This document shows positions 43,921-55,935 of a stretch of DNA of 64,000 bases, piece by piece; position 1 is the first letter of the stretch; every line of letters begins with the position of its first letter. The position numbers and the translations under genes are program-made. Origin of the DNA: Branchiostoma lanceolatum (lineage: Eukaryota; Chordata; Leptocardii; Amphioxiformes; Branchiostomatidae); NCBI RefSeq assembly GCF_035083965.1, contig NC_089736.1, forward strand, positions 4,777,501 through 4,841,500, read 5' to 3'. The notes beneath the pieces are model-generated. The model saw nothing but the letters and a program-made list of their open reading frames with translations, had not been told where the DNA came from and made no database searches.

Positions 43921-44380
43921 TCCTTTGTGATACAATAGACACAACCTTGGCATTGAATTGGGATATATGATGTATCCTTAATTATTCCTTAATGTTTATT
44001 TGTGTATGGCTATGATATTGCTTTGTTATTCTTATCAAGTTACACCAAGGGGTACAGGCCCAACGTGAACAGATAAGCGGATGATGCAATGTTTCTACAA
44101 CGAACCGACCAATATATGCATTCTAACTATCCATATGTACACGTTCGTGCGAACTTGTTCTATATGCTTACAAAAGTATTTTAAATGTCTGACGTTTTAA
44201 ATTCATGTATCACGCCATACTCACAATGCAATGTCTGGATCGGCCTTCATTCTTTAAATCATTAATCTTTCTCGATAAAAATAACTCGAATGTTTTATTA
44301 TGTTGGACAACGCCTTTATTGTCCTAGAAACCTTTGTATTCGCAATCATGTGATCGTTTTGGCACGCGCCCCTGCATTCT
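43921..44380. other. no feature seen
   Basis: Unique AT-rich sequence. Confidence 0.4.
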
Positions 44381-44650
44381 AAAATTCGTAGATTATGTTT
44401 ACAACGTTCCTTTGGATGAAAAAATGCCAGTACGGCAATCTAAGTCATTAAAGCGAAGGCAAAATCCGCATATAAGTCTCGAATCGTCGGATAACCTGTA
44501 CTTGCTCCTGGATTTTGAAATTCGTAAATTATGTCTACAACGTTGCTTTGGATAAAAAGACAAGTAAGGCAATCTAAGCCATTAAAATGAAGGTAAAATC
44601 GATGTTTAGATCATGTGTCCTCGACTAACCTCTACTTGCTTTTGTTCCGT
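44381..44650. repeat. two-copy tandem duplication, 136-bp unit
   Basis: AAATTCGTA(G/A)ATTATGT starts at 44382 and 44518. Each copy continues ACAACGTT, CTTTGGAT, GGCAATCTAAG and TACTTGCT. Confidence 0.8.
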
Positions 44651-45459
44651 TTTCTTTTATTTGCTCCCGCTGGGGCAAACTTGTATTGTAGCAGTTACAT
44701 GGGCCTCAAATGCTTTCAGTAAATCGATATGGACATTGTATTCACTGAATAGGTGCGTTTAAAATTGACTTTGGAAATATTGTCAGTTTCACTTAGTCAT
44801 CTATTTTGTCTTCTTTAAACACCGGTCAGTGTTCTTGCGTCACTTCGTTTTCCGGCTTAGCCCTTAAGAAGAGTTCAGGAGGATACTTAAATCGCTAAGG
44901 GTCGCTGCTTCTACCATGGGGAATGTCTAAGAACTCTGTTACTGTAAATACCGTGTCCTTCTGACATCTTAAATCTCCTCCGTAGCTTCAATGGTTGCTC
45001 TCTCGGGTCGGGGGGAAACTTGAACCGCCGCCAGGATTGGCATTTTTCGGCGGCGCTAAATCGTGGGTGAAATGCCAGATGTTAAAGAGCTGTGCGACCG
45101 GCGGCTCTGTTACAATTGTCGGGGCCCAGACGTGCCTCGCTCGGAAATTCTAACCTGCCCACCCGGTGTATGTAAATACGCCGTATTTATTTTGGTCATT
45201 TCCTGCGAAGCGAGTGACCCAAACCTCCATCTATCTTCCTAATGATCTAGCAGACGACTTTTTGCGACATTCTTCAACACACATTCTGTAAAACTTGGTC
45301 AAACTTTTTTATCATAAAGATTTACGTTTCGCATAAATACACATGTCGTGAGGATATGTATAGTGTTGGTACGTGTATGTTATGTGTACATTTGAGTAAC
45401 ACGTGACTTGTTTTAGTCTGGCGGGCGATTCGGCTAATTATCATCGTAATCTTTTGCAG
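44651..45459. other. upstream region of the plus-strand gene
   Basis: The GC content rises from about 45000 with words such as GGCGGCGC and CCGGCGG. A short tract TCTTTTGCAG ends at 45459 and looks like a 3' splice site, so a first non-coding exon may lie here or further upstream. I cannot place it. Confidence 0.35.
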
Positions 45460-45717
45460 GCGATTGGGCCGCCTGGAATGAACCCAGCCATTCAAGGGGA
45501 GGACACAGAAGCAGGCCGCACGCCTAGAGTGACTGACGACCTGGCTATTATGTGCTGAAAATACATGAGGGAAAAGGGGCGCCACACAAAGGGAATAACT
45601 CTGCATATCGTGCCGGTAGATCGTCGGAGATGCAGCCCCACTGAGACCGAGAGTTCCACCGCGCTGCTTACGGGAGGAGGCGACACATCCCACCGAAGGA
45701 TCGCCTTGGAGGCTACG
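45460..45717 (+). promoter_or_regulatory. probable 5' UTR with an upstream open frame
   Basis: From the CAG acceptor-like site, the sequence contains ATG at 45478 and a 26-codon frame ending TGA at 45556-45558. That TGA is in the same frame as the main coding region, so translation of the main frame must begin after it. The next ATG (45565) has a poor context; the ATG at 45718 has A at -3 and G at +4. Confidence 0.45.
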
Positions 45718-48700
45718 ATGGAAAGCGGCGTCATGGCCAAGGTGGGCAGGTCGATATTCTACTACAGCGAGCCCGAAATATCGGACGGCTCTCGCGCCAA
45801 CTCGGCAGAATCGCTATGCTCCGATGACTCGAGTTTATCAGCGAACGAGCCCGTAGCGGGTGTGAGTACCGGCAGCCTTCCCTGTCGAGGCCACCACGGA
45901 CGGGAGCGGTTCATCGCTGTCCCGGGGCCTGACGGGGTCACCCTCGCACAGCTCACTCACTCAGGCTTTCTCAAAGCCTTCCCACAAAATCCGCTTAACC
46001 GCCGAGGCTCCGAGGATATGCTAAGCAAGGATAAAGACTCTGACACAGAATCGTGCAACAGTGGGGTAGCGCCGACTGCTCCCAGCAAACGTACCAGTAT
46101 TCCAAGGAGGTCGTCAACAGGCTCATACGAGATGTCAACCGCTAGACGAAAACTGGTGGCAGCACGACAAAAACTCGGGAGAAAGGCGACAGGATCCTTC
46201 AGAAGCACTGCCGACAAGACATCGCAAAGTGACGGTGAGTTTTTTTTTCATGGCTTTTTTCTCGCGCGGGTTTGTTTTGTTGCGCTCAAGTCCCATGCTG
46301 TGCATACAGTAATGGATAGCAAAGGTAGACACATATGCGTGTCAGTAAAACGAGGTTGAATGTATTTCTAATCTCTCTGCCATAAAGATGGGCTTTAATA
46401 TACGGACAAGGCCTATTGCGTTCGTGGTTTGATGTGTAGGTTTACAGCCCGTCTGTGTTTGTATACAAAGGGATACCCGTTCCGTATCGACACTGCGCCT
46501 ATTCAATCACTGATTATTATCGACCCAGGCGATCGCCATGTCTGTAGCTAGCAGGATAAAAACAAGCACCCAACCCGGATGTAAGGTTTTCAGCTATCGC
46601 TGGAACGGGATTTATTTTTTCTAGGAAACCGAAATCTGCGATCGGGACCGCAGATGGCACAAAAGGATTTAGTCCCGGCACGTGGGGTTATTTGGATTAC
46701 CAGTAAGTGTGCGAAATTAACATATGAATGGTTTTAATTCCTATGTATGACCACCTTGAGAGAGATTCCCTTGCCCCAGATTCGGGTCATATATTTTCGA
46801 GCTTATTAAAGGAAATGTATGACGCATAAGGAATCCGCTTTTTGTTTGTTTCGTAATGAAAACATCAGAAAATATGTAAACGCTTGCTGTCATTGATATT
46901 GGTTTGTAAGAATTGACGTACAGAAACCACCTGCCATCTCCCGACCACCCCCTAAGAATGGTACGGTCCGGTCAACTTATCGTCTGAAAAGGGACGCACA
47001 AGCACCTGGCGCTCCCCGTGGTTTTCCCGCCCTTTCTTATTCAGTGCATTCAGACGAAAAAATTCGCTGTAACTCGCCTCAACGGGCAGACAAAAACCAT
47101 GTAAAGCTTGCACCGGGCTTCGGAAATAATCTGTAGTGTTATGTATGAAGGTCTCTGTTGACATATTCAGTCACAACAATGGCGTTGTTGGACGAGGTGA
47201 CAGGGGCGCGTGCACATTAATAAATAATGTATGCTATCGTCCAATTTTAAATGGCGGTCTCTGTCATAAAATCGTTCAACACTGTATCGAGTCTATCGAC
47301 AGAAACATCCTTACTTCTTCGCTCTTAATTAGAAAAATAATGATAAAAAGACCAAAATCAAGCAATTTCCCTCTTTTGGAGGACGGAGCTATAAGATAAC
47401 GGAACCACAATATCGTCCAATTTGTAATATCACTCCATGTCATAAAATCGTTCAACACTGTATCGAGTCTATCGACAGAAACATCCCTATTACTTCTTCG
47501 CTTTTAATTAGAAATTTGATCATAGAAGGACCAAGTCATCCTCAAACAATTTCCCTCTTTTGGAGGATAACGGAGCCACAATATCGTCCAAATTTAATGA
47601 CACTCCGTGCCATAAAATCGTTCAATTCTGTATTGACAGAAACCTCCTCTTAATTAGAAGTACCAAGTCCTCCACAAGTAATTTCCTTCGTTTGAAGGCC
47701 GTCCCTCTGAAGTAACGGAACCCAATATGCAGTATCCTTGTCAGTAATGAGCGAGTAACGACGTTACGACCAAACGGACGATGTTATCCGCGCCGAATAC
47801 AAATTAATTTGGCGCGCACACACTCCGTATAAGCATCAGTCACCAACCATGACTCACTTTGAGTAATAATTACAAACAGTTTTGTTTCCTTTCCCGGCGA
47901 TTCTGAATCACCTAATTGGTCATCATGAGTGAACTTTTACCTCATTCGGTGTAAAATTCTCGCGTAGTTCAGTTTTGGATAACCCTCTCCGTGGCAACGT
48001 CAATGGGAGGTACGTACATTTGCTATAAATTCTTACAAAATTTATGCCTTTCTAAACGATAAAGTTTTCATCTTTTGTCAGTAGTCTACGCTTTAGAAAT
48101 TTTATTCTAATCTTTTGTCTCGCATGCATGCAAAGAAATTTTGCGTGACAAAAATTCACGCCAAAAATTCTTTAATTTTGCTGATGTTGTCTTAACACTG
48201 GAAATGTACATCTACCCGAAAATTTAAGACTCTCCCAACGAAATAGTTGTAATCTTTTGTCACTAGTCTTCGCCTTAGAATTTTTATTGTCATATTACGC
48301 ACTGTTTGCCTCGCATGCATGCAGAGAAATTCTGCTTAAAAAAGATTTACCCCCAAAACTATTAAATTTTGCTGATTTTGTCTAAACGCTGGAAAAATAC
48401 ATCTACTCGAAAATTTCAGCTTTCCCGAACGATAGATTTGTCATCTTTTGTCACAAATGTACGCTTTAGGATTGTTATTGTCCAATTGCATCTAAAAAAT
48501 TAGATTTTGCTTACTTTCTCTAAACTCTGGGAAAATACATCTATTCACCCTACAAGGATTTCCACAAACGCTAGATTATCCTTGGTACGGGTGACATTTT
48601 CCAGTAAAACGCCCAGGGACGGTGAAATTGATGACAATCACCTCTACAAACCGTCTACCTCCCGAGGGCACCATCTCTTTCGTGTGCGCAGATGATGGAA

Positions 48701-50266
48701 CGATTCAGCTTTGGTCTCTTCGCAAAACGATAAATATCAAAGCCTAACTTGTGGCCTGAAATGAAGGTTATTCCCAAGGTGCTTCCATAAAAGTATGTCT
48801 CAGATTTTATCCTTCTGTGCCGTTTGTCTAGCGGGGGCGTTTGGGAGGTCAGGAATCATAGATTTTCATTGCTTTTACGGCCTCATACCGCACAACACGG
48901 CGTATACATTTATGACGGTACATGATCTGAATTTTTCACGCAATTCATATCAGTTTCCTTTGGGGAAACGTATCGCAAGGACGCAATTTCCCGCCAGTAA
49001 TTTCCGTGTTTACTTCTGTTCATCGCGAGGATGCATACATTTAAAGGAAAATTAATTATCTATGCGCAAACGGGAATAAGAGATAATATTCACAGACGTG
49101 TGTAGTTTTATAATGCTCACTTGAGACAGTTGCGTAAAATGCGTCAGCGATGTTACTTTAAAGTACTGGTAATTGCTTTTATTGTTCGAATCCTAGGTGG
49201 GGATGTAGTTTATGCGCGCACGGGGATGGTTTAAGAGTAGAATACTAACGCAACATTCATCTAATGCATGCTGTGTATGTGCCACATTGATATAAGCTTG
49301 TTCACAGATACAGCTGCGCATGCGCAGGTCAAAGGTGTAGGCTACTGAGACACTAATAAGGGCCTTCACCTTTGACCCGCACATGCGCAGTCGGATTCGT
49401 GAACGAGCTTATTATTCAACTCATCCACTAACAGCTTCTACTACTAACAAGCATAAAGCATTCCGCCATCTTGTTTCGTCATCATGACGTCACCACCTGT
49501 CCTGTCCCATCTTACTCACATCTCATCTTACATGTTCTCCTAGACGACAGCTGTCGCTCCAGTATAAGACGTGGTTGGTAGTCCTATATATGCTTCTTAA
49601 ATTTCCACCACAATTTTCTTTCAGCATGCAAACTGTATTGTTTGATAACTGATAAAGTGACGCAGTCTGAGGCAAAGTTTTTAGTGAATGCTAACTTTTT
49701 TCCCGAGCTTCCCCTTTTAAAACTTCACCTCTCTACCTAACTTATTGTAGTTTGCACGTGGCTTAGCATCACACCATCCTAACTACTTTTTACCATGAGT
49801 TCTCTTTACTACATATTTGTACATCATTCTGGTATAGGACTCTATTTGATATTACTTTCTTAACAGACCTGAATTCTAAATGGACACATCTTCTTAAATG
49901 AAAAGTTTTGAGTCAACGTTTTGATATGCATGATCCCACCTTTATTTTGACTGATCCAGAACAGCCATTTGTAGCGTAATAACTACATCGCCAAAGTTTC
50001 AGCTATTCAGAAAAAATACATCATCATACACTGCTAACTGGACACAGACAAATTGCTTGAAGACTAAGCTTTTTAGTAGACTTTGGTGCGTGCAATGAAT
50101 TTCTTCAAAATGTAATCATGTCTTTGTTTTTTTTTTCCACACATTTTACAGCCAAACACGGAGACCTGAAGCGATCGCTGAGCCCTCAGCTCGGCAGGTA
50201 CATCAAGAGTTACCTCCTCCGGCAGGGCAGTCCGAAACACGCGCTACTGAGGGCCAGTCATATACA
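45718..50266 (+). CDS. unrecognised Ser/Arg-rich protein, 5' exons only
   Basis: Exon 45718-46234 ends ..SQSD|G at a GTGAGT donor. The acceptor TTTTACAG at 50151 starts a 115-bp exon (50152-50266), which ends at a CA|GTAAGT donor. The frame is kept across the 3.9-kb intron. The first exon gives 172 residues: it is rich in Ser, with an acidic/Ser patch (EISDGSRANSAESLCSDDSS), a basic phosphorylation-like RRSS motif, and a basic stretch ARRKLVAARQKLGRK. The second exon reads HGDLKRSLSPQLGRYIKSYL and is basic. No signal peptide, membrane segment or catalytic domain is visible, which points to a cytosolic or nuclear regulatory/scaffold protein; that is inference. An alternative start at 45565 would add 51 residues, and another strong ATG lies at 45733. 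Further exons must lie downstream, perhaps beyond the window. Confidence 0.65.
47240..47700. repeat. three-copy tandem repeat, about 173-bp unit (intron 1)
   Basis: CATAAAATCGTTCAA occurs at 47265, 47441 and 47611. Each unit also holds TATCGTCCAA, TCGACAGAAAC and CAATTTCCCTCTTTTGGAGG. The third copy is shortened. Confidence 0.88.
48020..48510. repeat. three-copy tandem repeat, about 185-bp unit (intron 1)
   Basis: TCTTTTGTCA occurs at about 48071, 48253 and 48444. Units also share CTCGCATGCATGCA, TTAAATTTTGCTGAT and TACATCTACNCGAAAATTT. Confidence 0.88.
48511..49291. other. intron sequence, nothing seen
   Basis: Unique intronic sequence. The open frame at 48795-49055 has no motif or splice signals that would join the flanking exons. 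Confidence 0.4.
49292..49412. mobile_element. 121-bp fold-back element (intron 1)
   Basis: ATAAGCTTGTTCACAGAT and GCGCATGCGCAGGTCAAAGGTG pair with CACCTTTGACCCGCACATGCGCA and CGTGAACGAGCTTAT. The loop is about 30 bp. Confidence 0.8.
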
Positions 50267-50316
50267 GTAAGTACACTTACTATCTCTTACTGTCTTTATA
50301 AGTATTCTACCCTACT

Positions 50317-50507
50317 CTCTACCAGACTAACTACATTGGCTATGGGGAGAATATTTGCCAAGGGAGTTTGGCCACCATAGGGTTTCATTTGCAGGCGCAG
50401 AGTTAGAAATGTTAACCTTCCCGTGGACTGACTCTCCTGGCCAATTATTCCCCTTTTTGCCAAATTCTACGATCTGTACCCCCGTCGGAAGGCCTGGTGA
50501 AAGTTAT
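50317..50507. mobile_element. AGCCTCTACCAG miniature element, reversed (intron 2)
   Basis: It begins CTCTACCAGACTAACTAC only 50 bp past the second exon. It holds GGGAGAATATTTGCCAAGGG, GGCCACCATAGGGTTTCAT and GGACTGACTCTCCTGGCCA, and ends GGCCTGGTGAAAG. Confidence 0.8.
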
Positions 50508-50579
50508 AGTTGTACCCGCTTACTTAGCAAAGTGGACTTCTTGGATGGCAATTTCCCACAGCTCCAATTACCTCCAAAG

Positions 50580-51075
50580 TAACACTCTTGGCATGTGAAC
50601 AGTGGTTATGCTAGCTCTAAGGGATGGCTCTAGCCTTGGTACTGAATATGATATCTTGTAGTCCTTCGTCTTCTTCCTTCATTTGAAGCAAAATTGCTCG
50701 CTTCAAATTGACCGAATGGAGTATGTAATAAGTGTCCCTGTTGCACCCAGAGCTACACTCTTGGTATAGAGTACAGTTTATGCTGATGGGGGCCCTAGCC
50801 TTGGTCCTGAATGTGAAACCCTGTACACTTTTGTCATCTTATTTTTATTCGAAGCAAAATTGCTCGCTTCAAATTGACAGAATGGACTCGATGATAAGTG
50901 TCCATATTGCACCCAGAACGACACTCTTGGTATGGAGTACTGTTTATGCTGATGGGGGCCCTAGCCTTAGTCTTGAATGTGAAATCTTGTACTCTTTTGT
51001 CTTCTTCTTGCATTTGAAGCAAAATTGCGCGCTTCAAATCGACCGAATGAACTCTATCATAAGTGTCCACTGACT
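50580..51075. repeat. three-copy tandem repeat, about 165-bp unit (intron 2)
   Basis: GAAGCAAAATTG(C)(T/G)CGCTTC recurs at 50685, 50851 and 51016. GTTTATGCTGATGGGGGCCC and ACACTCTTGGTAT(A/G)GAGTA occur in the first two spacings. The open frames across it on both strands follow the repeat and do not show coding. Confidence 0.88.
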
Positions 51076-54000
51076 CCACTTCCTGATACCCCAATTTTTC
51101 TGCTGGAGTAATATGCATCGTAGGAATATCTATTCTGATTAATATTAGATACAACGGCGGCGAAAGGTACGCGCTGGGACCCATTTCTACCGCTGTGTCG
51201 ATGCTGCCAATTACTATGGTAATATTCGGGTTTTCGTATCTCCATAAAAATTGATTTTGAAATTGAATCGACCGAGAGGGGTCAAGCATTGTTTTGATTG
51301 TTGTTGTCTCACGGTTGGAGGTCGGGGTGGGGTCTTCAGACAAATATAGGGCAAAATGTATCGATTAGTTTCCTTCATGTGTGGTATCTTATTTCTTATC
51401 GATCTTTCTCTTGTATTTTACGTTCCATGTCATCATTTGGTCGATACTTACAGATTTTTAATGAACTTCTTGTCTAGCTGGAGAGTCATGGATAGTTTCT
51501 GCTTCTGAATATACCAAATGAAATTGAAGGTGGACTCAAAATAGTTGTAGATTTTATGTATGCACCTTTATCTATTGATCTCGTTCGTGATTTTTAAATT
51601 TTTTTGTTATCTTCAATCTTGATCCGATAGAATTTGTTGCCATGACGTCCAGATTGGGCAACCTCAATATATTCTTCTTTATTTTGATTGTGGTGATGTT
51701 CTATAGAATTTATTCACATCAATCCAACAGTCCTTTCCACTTCACAATATTTACGGTACTTGATCTGAACATCCGCTTGAGTCGGAATCATGGATGATAT
51801 GTCATCGGTTGACCCCCCCTCTCCCATGGGGACGAGGGAGAAGCCATGCAAAGATATTACCGTCTCGTTCCCAATTTGATTACATCCGCCAGTTGGCGAA
51901 AGTGCGGTTGACAGAACTCTGATAGGCAACGTCGGTCGTAAACGGTGTTTGGAGGGAGGGGGGCAAAATTTACGTTTGCTAAGCCAAAGGTTCTTATGTA
52001 CCACCAGGGTACCGTAATCTATGTGAATCAGAGCGTGATTTTGATCTATATTCGTGTGGAGAGGATTTGTAGATAAAACTGTGGGATCTGTTTATTATTT
52101 AATAAAACACAAGACGATATGATATCCTGACGTACATATTAAATTAAACACTACATAACCAAGTGTATCAAATCTAGCGGGTGTCGAGATTCCTAGCCAA
52201 AAATTAATCCCTATTTCATTAAATAACATGTATCATTTATAGATATGAATTTTGTACACATAGATGATGTACTATACATTTCACAACGTACTGCAAAATC
52301 AAAATGGCGACCTCTCCCCCATGGTAAATTAAGAATGGCGCCAACGGAAGGACAACTCCCTTTAAACTTTCTGTCTGACACAACGGAACTGATCCCCCCA
52401 AAGTCCAATTATTTTTTGGCAACGACTAGTGCCAAGGTTAAACCCAAGGAAACGATTCTATGAGAGATAAGAAAGACAGTTCAAGTGCTGGATAATGGAA
52501 GATGTTTAGGTTTGATGACTTGTGACATCGACGCGATGAAAAGTAGATAGGTGCCTAGAATAGAACACGCGTTTGGTTTGAATTATGTCAGATCTAAAAT
52601 GGTCGAACATGGTTCGGGTTCTGAAAAAAACTGTAAATTTTGGGCCCGGTTTTTATTATTGTAGGCATATCTTGTGCATGAGCTGGGACGTTGCCCAACA
52701 TTAAACAGCAAACTGCTATGAATCTTTGTCGTCTGAGCGAGCTTGGTGGTTCAGGAACATAAATATCACCGATATACCGGCGGATAGAGCCGCAAATTTA
52801 TGTTCCAAATCTGATTGCGCGGTGATATAGACTATTACGGCGAGGTAACAGGGCATTGGTTTGCGGGATGAGCTGGAATCATCATAACCGCAAAATCGGC
52901 TAGTTTGCCAGGTTCGGCTTTGTTGATTTTAATGTGGACTGAGATAGACTATAAAAGAAATGTGTATTGATATATTCATGACTACCTCATCCCCTACCCC
53001 AAACATGCATGGCTTTTGAATTGAAACTTATCGTAACAGTACACTGCACATATGAAGTCAGGATTTGGATTCAAAGGTACCCTCTGATACAGCACTTACA
53101 CTTAATGGCCACAGTAAGTTCACGGAACCATAAAGTGAGCAGTTAAAGACCTTTCCTTATCCTGCGCAGTATAAGCCATCTCTAAATCAGCTCAACTGGA
53201 AAATAACATTTTCGTCTTACGGGACCATCCTCAGCAGAAGATATATGTTACATTTTACCTTAATTACATTTGGCTGAACCGGTGTAGGATCACTCTAGTA
53301 GACAGGGTATCCTTAGGGAATTGTCAACGTGCTAAACCTAACCTTTCCTACATACGTGGCTATTAGTCCACTGATTCATTCTGTAAATATGGTAGCTGTT
53401 TAACATGGTAAAGAAGAAATCTTTAAAACTATGACTTCTTTTTTGTCCACGTTTTTTTCCGGAGCATTCGTGAAAAATTAGAAAGCAAAATGCAGCAGAC
53501 GATATGGCGGTATCGTAATTGAGGTCAGTGGACAGTCGTACATAATCGTATGACATATCAAATCACCCTCCAGTGTTCAATCGCCATAAATATTCCAGCA
53601 AAACTTAGAAAATTGGTTCACCTCGTTCCCATAGCAACACGCATCCTGGATCAATGGACAAAAGATAGAACCCATCCGGTAAAGGCAACCTAATTGCATA
53701 TATAATACTTTCAGTAACTATGAATTATTGTGGATAAAAATATAGGTCAATTGATTTTAAAGATAGAAACATTTGTGTTAAAAAATTGATAACCAGAAAG
53801 TGAGAAAATGCGGCGTTTGCCCTTGAGAATAGGATATTGATGATGTGCAAATATATCTGCCGTATTTTTATCTGGTGACGTAATATGTACGTTTATCTTG
53901 TCATGATGTTTGTCGTCGCTTTGATGTATGTGTGTGTGTGAAGATAAGCAAGGACAAATCAAACATGGCGGGACTACATCGAGATAATAAGATAACGTAG

Positions 54001-54225
54001 AATCCCGCGAGAGTTGGCGAAAAGGACGATGGGAACAGAAAATTTGGAAATGTCACGAGGGAAAAGTTGAGTGTTTACGTTTCGATTTACAGCATTGACC
54101 GTGTTGTTTTTCTAAAGGTAGATTTGAGTTCACACTTAAATCAGAAAGCCGGGTGCGTTTAGGCAAGGAGGTTAATCTTTTTAACCTTCTTGGTTTAGGC
54201 CACTTTTTTTCATCCAATCAATATT
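51076..54225. other. 3.1 kb without a recognised feature
   Basis: Mostly AT-rich, presumably the second intron or sequence beyond it. Short open frames (for example 51714-52004 and 53338-53556) show no motif. The block GTCGAACATGGTTCGG (about 52603) also occurs at 11822 in intron 2 of NXPE copy 2, a small shared repeat. Confidence 0.35.
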
Positions 54226-54570
54226 GTGAGAATAGCAAGTTTGTATGAAAGTTTTTGGACGATCAAAGTTCTGCAAGTCTCAACGTGCACTCCACCCCGC
54301 ATTTCGGCCAAAGATCTGCGCGAATTCATGCCATACGTTCGTAGTCGAAGTGGGATGGCTGGTAACTGCCTGATCCGAGCACGCTTCACTTTGCACACTT
54401 GGAAGATGACCAAGGTTTTGAGTGAACGTCTTGTGGCTTTTTGGCGATCAAAGTTCCTGTAAGTCTCAACATGACTTCGTGCCATACGTTCATATTCAAA
54501 GTGGGATGGATTGGGACTCTGGGACCTCTTGTTCTCAACACGCTTTCCTTTCCACACTTGGTAGATCTCA
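54226..54570. repeat. two-copy tandem duplication, 185-bp unit
   Basis: GATCAAAGTTC(C)TG(C/T)AAGTCTCAAC starts at 54261 and 54446. Each copy goes on with TGCCATACGTTC, AAGTGGGATGG and CACACTTGG(A/T)AGAT. Confidence 0.82.
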
Positions 54571-54648
54571 CAAGATTTGAAGGAAACTCAGGCAGCTTGG
54601 AGCCCTAAATGTGATGAGTAATACCGCGCCTCAGCGTGAGAATACTGC

Positions 54649-55120
54649 CATCCATCAGTGTTCTACCCGCAAGGCTAGTGTTATCACATTTTCAATTTTT
54701 CATACCTTCAATAAAGCCATGGGGTAACACCATGTTTATTCTGATGTAATGCCGAAATCCTTGCAGAAGAAAAGGATTTTCTCAGTGGGTTGAATGTGAA
54801 AAGTTTAAAACCTCGGAAATGATGTTTTTAGGAAACACTTGAAGTTACTGACGGAAATGTCCTTAGTTTCCTTATTGTCTTACCCTTTATCAATTTAGTC
54901 ATCCATCAGTGTGCTACCCGCCAGGCTATTGTTATCAAATTTTCAATTTTTCATACCTTCGATAAAGCCATGGGGTAACACCATGTTTATTCTGATGTAA
55001 TGCCGAAATCCTCGCAGAAGAAAAAAGGATTTTCTCAGTGGGTTGAATGTGAAAAGTTTAACACTAAAAGTTACTGACATAATTTTCCTTAGTTTCCTTA
55101 TTGTCTCACCCTTTATTTTC
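54649..55120. repeat. two-copy tandem duplication, 251-bp unit
   Basis: CATCCATCAGTGTNCTACCCGC starts at 54649 and 54900. GCCATGGGGTAACACCATG and GGATTTTCTCAGTGGGTTGA are shared exactly. The second copy has lost about 35 bp. High identity suggests a recent event. Confidence 0.9.
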
Positions 55121-55247
55121 CTTGCTATTTGTACTGATCACTTGTTATACATACCATAAGCAACTTCTGGCAGTCTCTGTAATAGCGGCTCGATCAGCAG
55201 CACAGGAAGAAAAAGAAGAAGACATTTTATTCATAATCTCTTTGGTG

Positions 55248-55318
55248 ACGACGAAAACTCCTTTTGACAGTTAGATACGGTCTTATAGGTACCGATAGAT
55301 CTACTTGAAGATTATCGT
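55248..55318. mobile_element. half copy of the 42239 fold-back element
   Basis: GAAAACTCCTTTTGACAG, ACGGTCTTA and AGATCTACTTGAAGATTA align with the right arm of 42239-42367. The left arm is missing. Confidence 0.55.
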
Positions 55319-55633
55319 ATTCAAAGGTATTGCACTATAGTAACATTGAAATCCATTTTATCAGATATTTCCTCAGTTTTTATAAGACCATTTCCCTTCC
55401 TTTGGCCCCAGACATTTATGTGGTCGTTAAGATTACTTTCTTGGCCCAATGGTCTGAAAAAAATCCGCTTATCCTACAAGACGGTTCAGGTGGAAGGACT
55501 CTCCACAGTTGATAACGTCTTAATGCCCTCTGAAACGACGACCTGTCTTGATTTAAGGTTTAATCTTTCTTCTCCGGTTCCACCTGCGCGCCTCTTGAGT
55601 AGACACATGCAGGCTTGTTTTGTCAAAGGGCAA

Positions 55634-55935
55634 GTGTCGAGCCATTTCAAGCATAGTCGCAAGAGAACGGAGTTGAGAAAGCCAGGCTTGTTTTCAAATC
55701 TGAAGAAAACTTCTGTTTGATATTAACATTGACGTCAAACAAGTGCATTTAAAAACTGATTTCTCCCATTCCTAACTCCAATATTTTGTGTCAAAGACCA
55801 AGTGTCGAGCCATTTCAAACATGGCTAAAAGAGAAAGGGAAAGACTACAACTTCACCGGGCTTATTTCAAACTCTCATATCAATTCTGTTTGAATCTTAG
55901 CGTGAAACAAGTGCGTTTAAAGAACAGATGTCTTC
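55634..55935. repeat. two-copy tandem duplication, 168-bp unit
   Basis: GTGTCGAGCCATTTCAA starts at 55634 and 55802. Both copies continue AAGAGAA, TTTCAAA and AAACAAGTGC(A/G)TTTAAA. The 124-residue frame at 55346-55720 overlaps the first copy and is not called. Confidence 0.8.

Noticed and set aside
55346-55720. A 124-residue plus-strand frame
   Set aside because: It starts in unique sequence and runs into a tandem duplication; the second copy does not keep the frame and no motif is visible.
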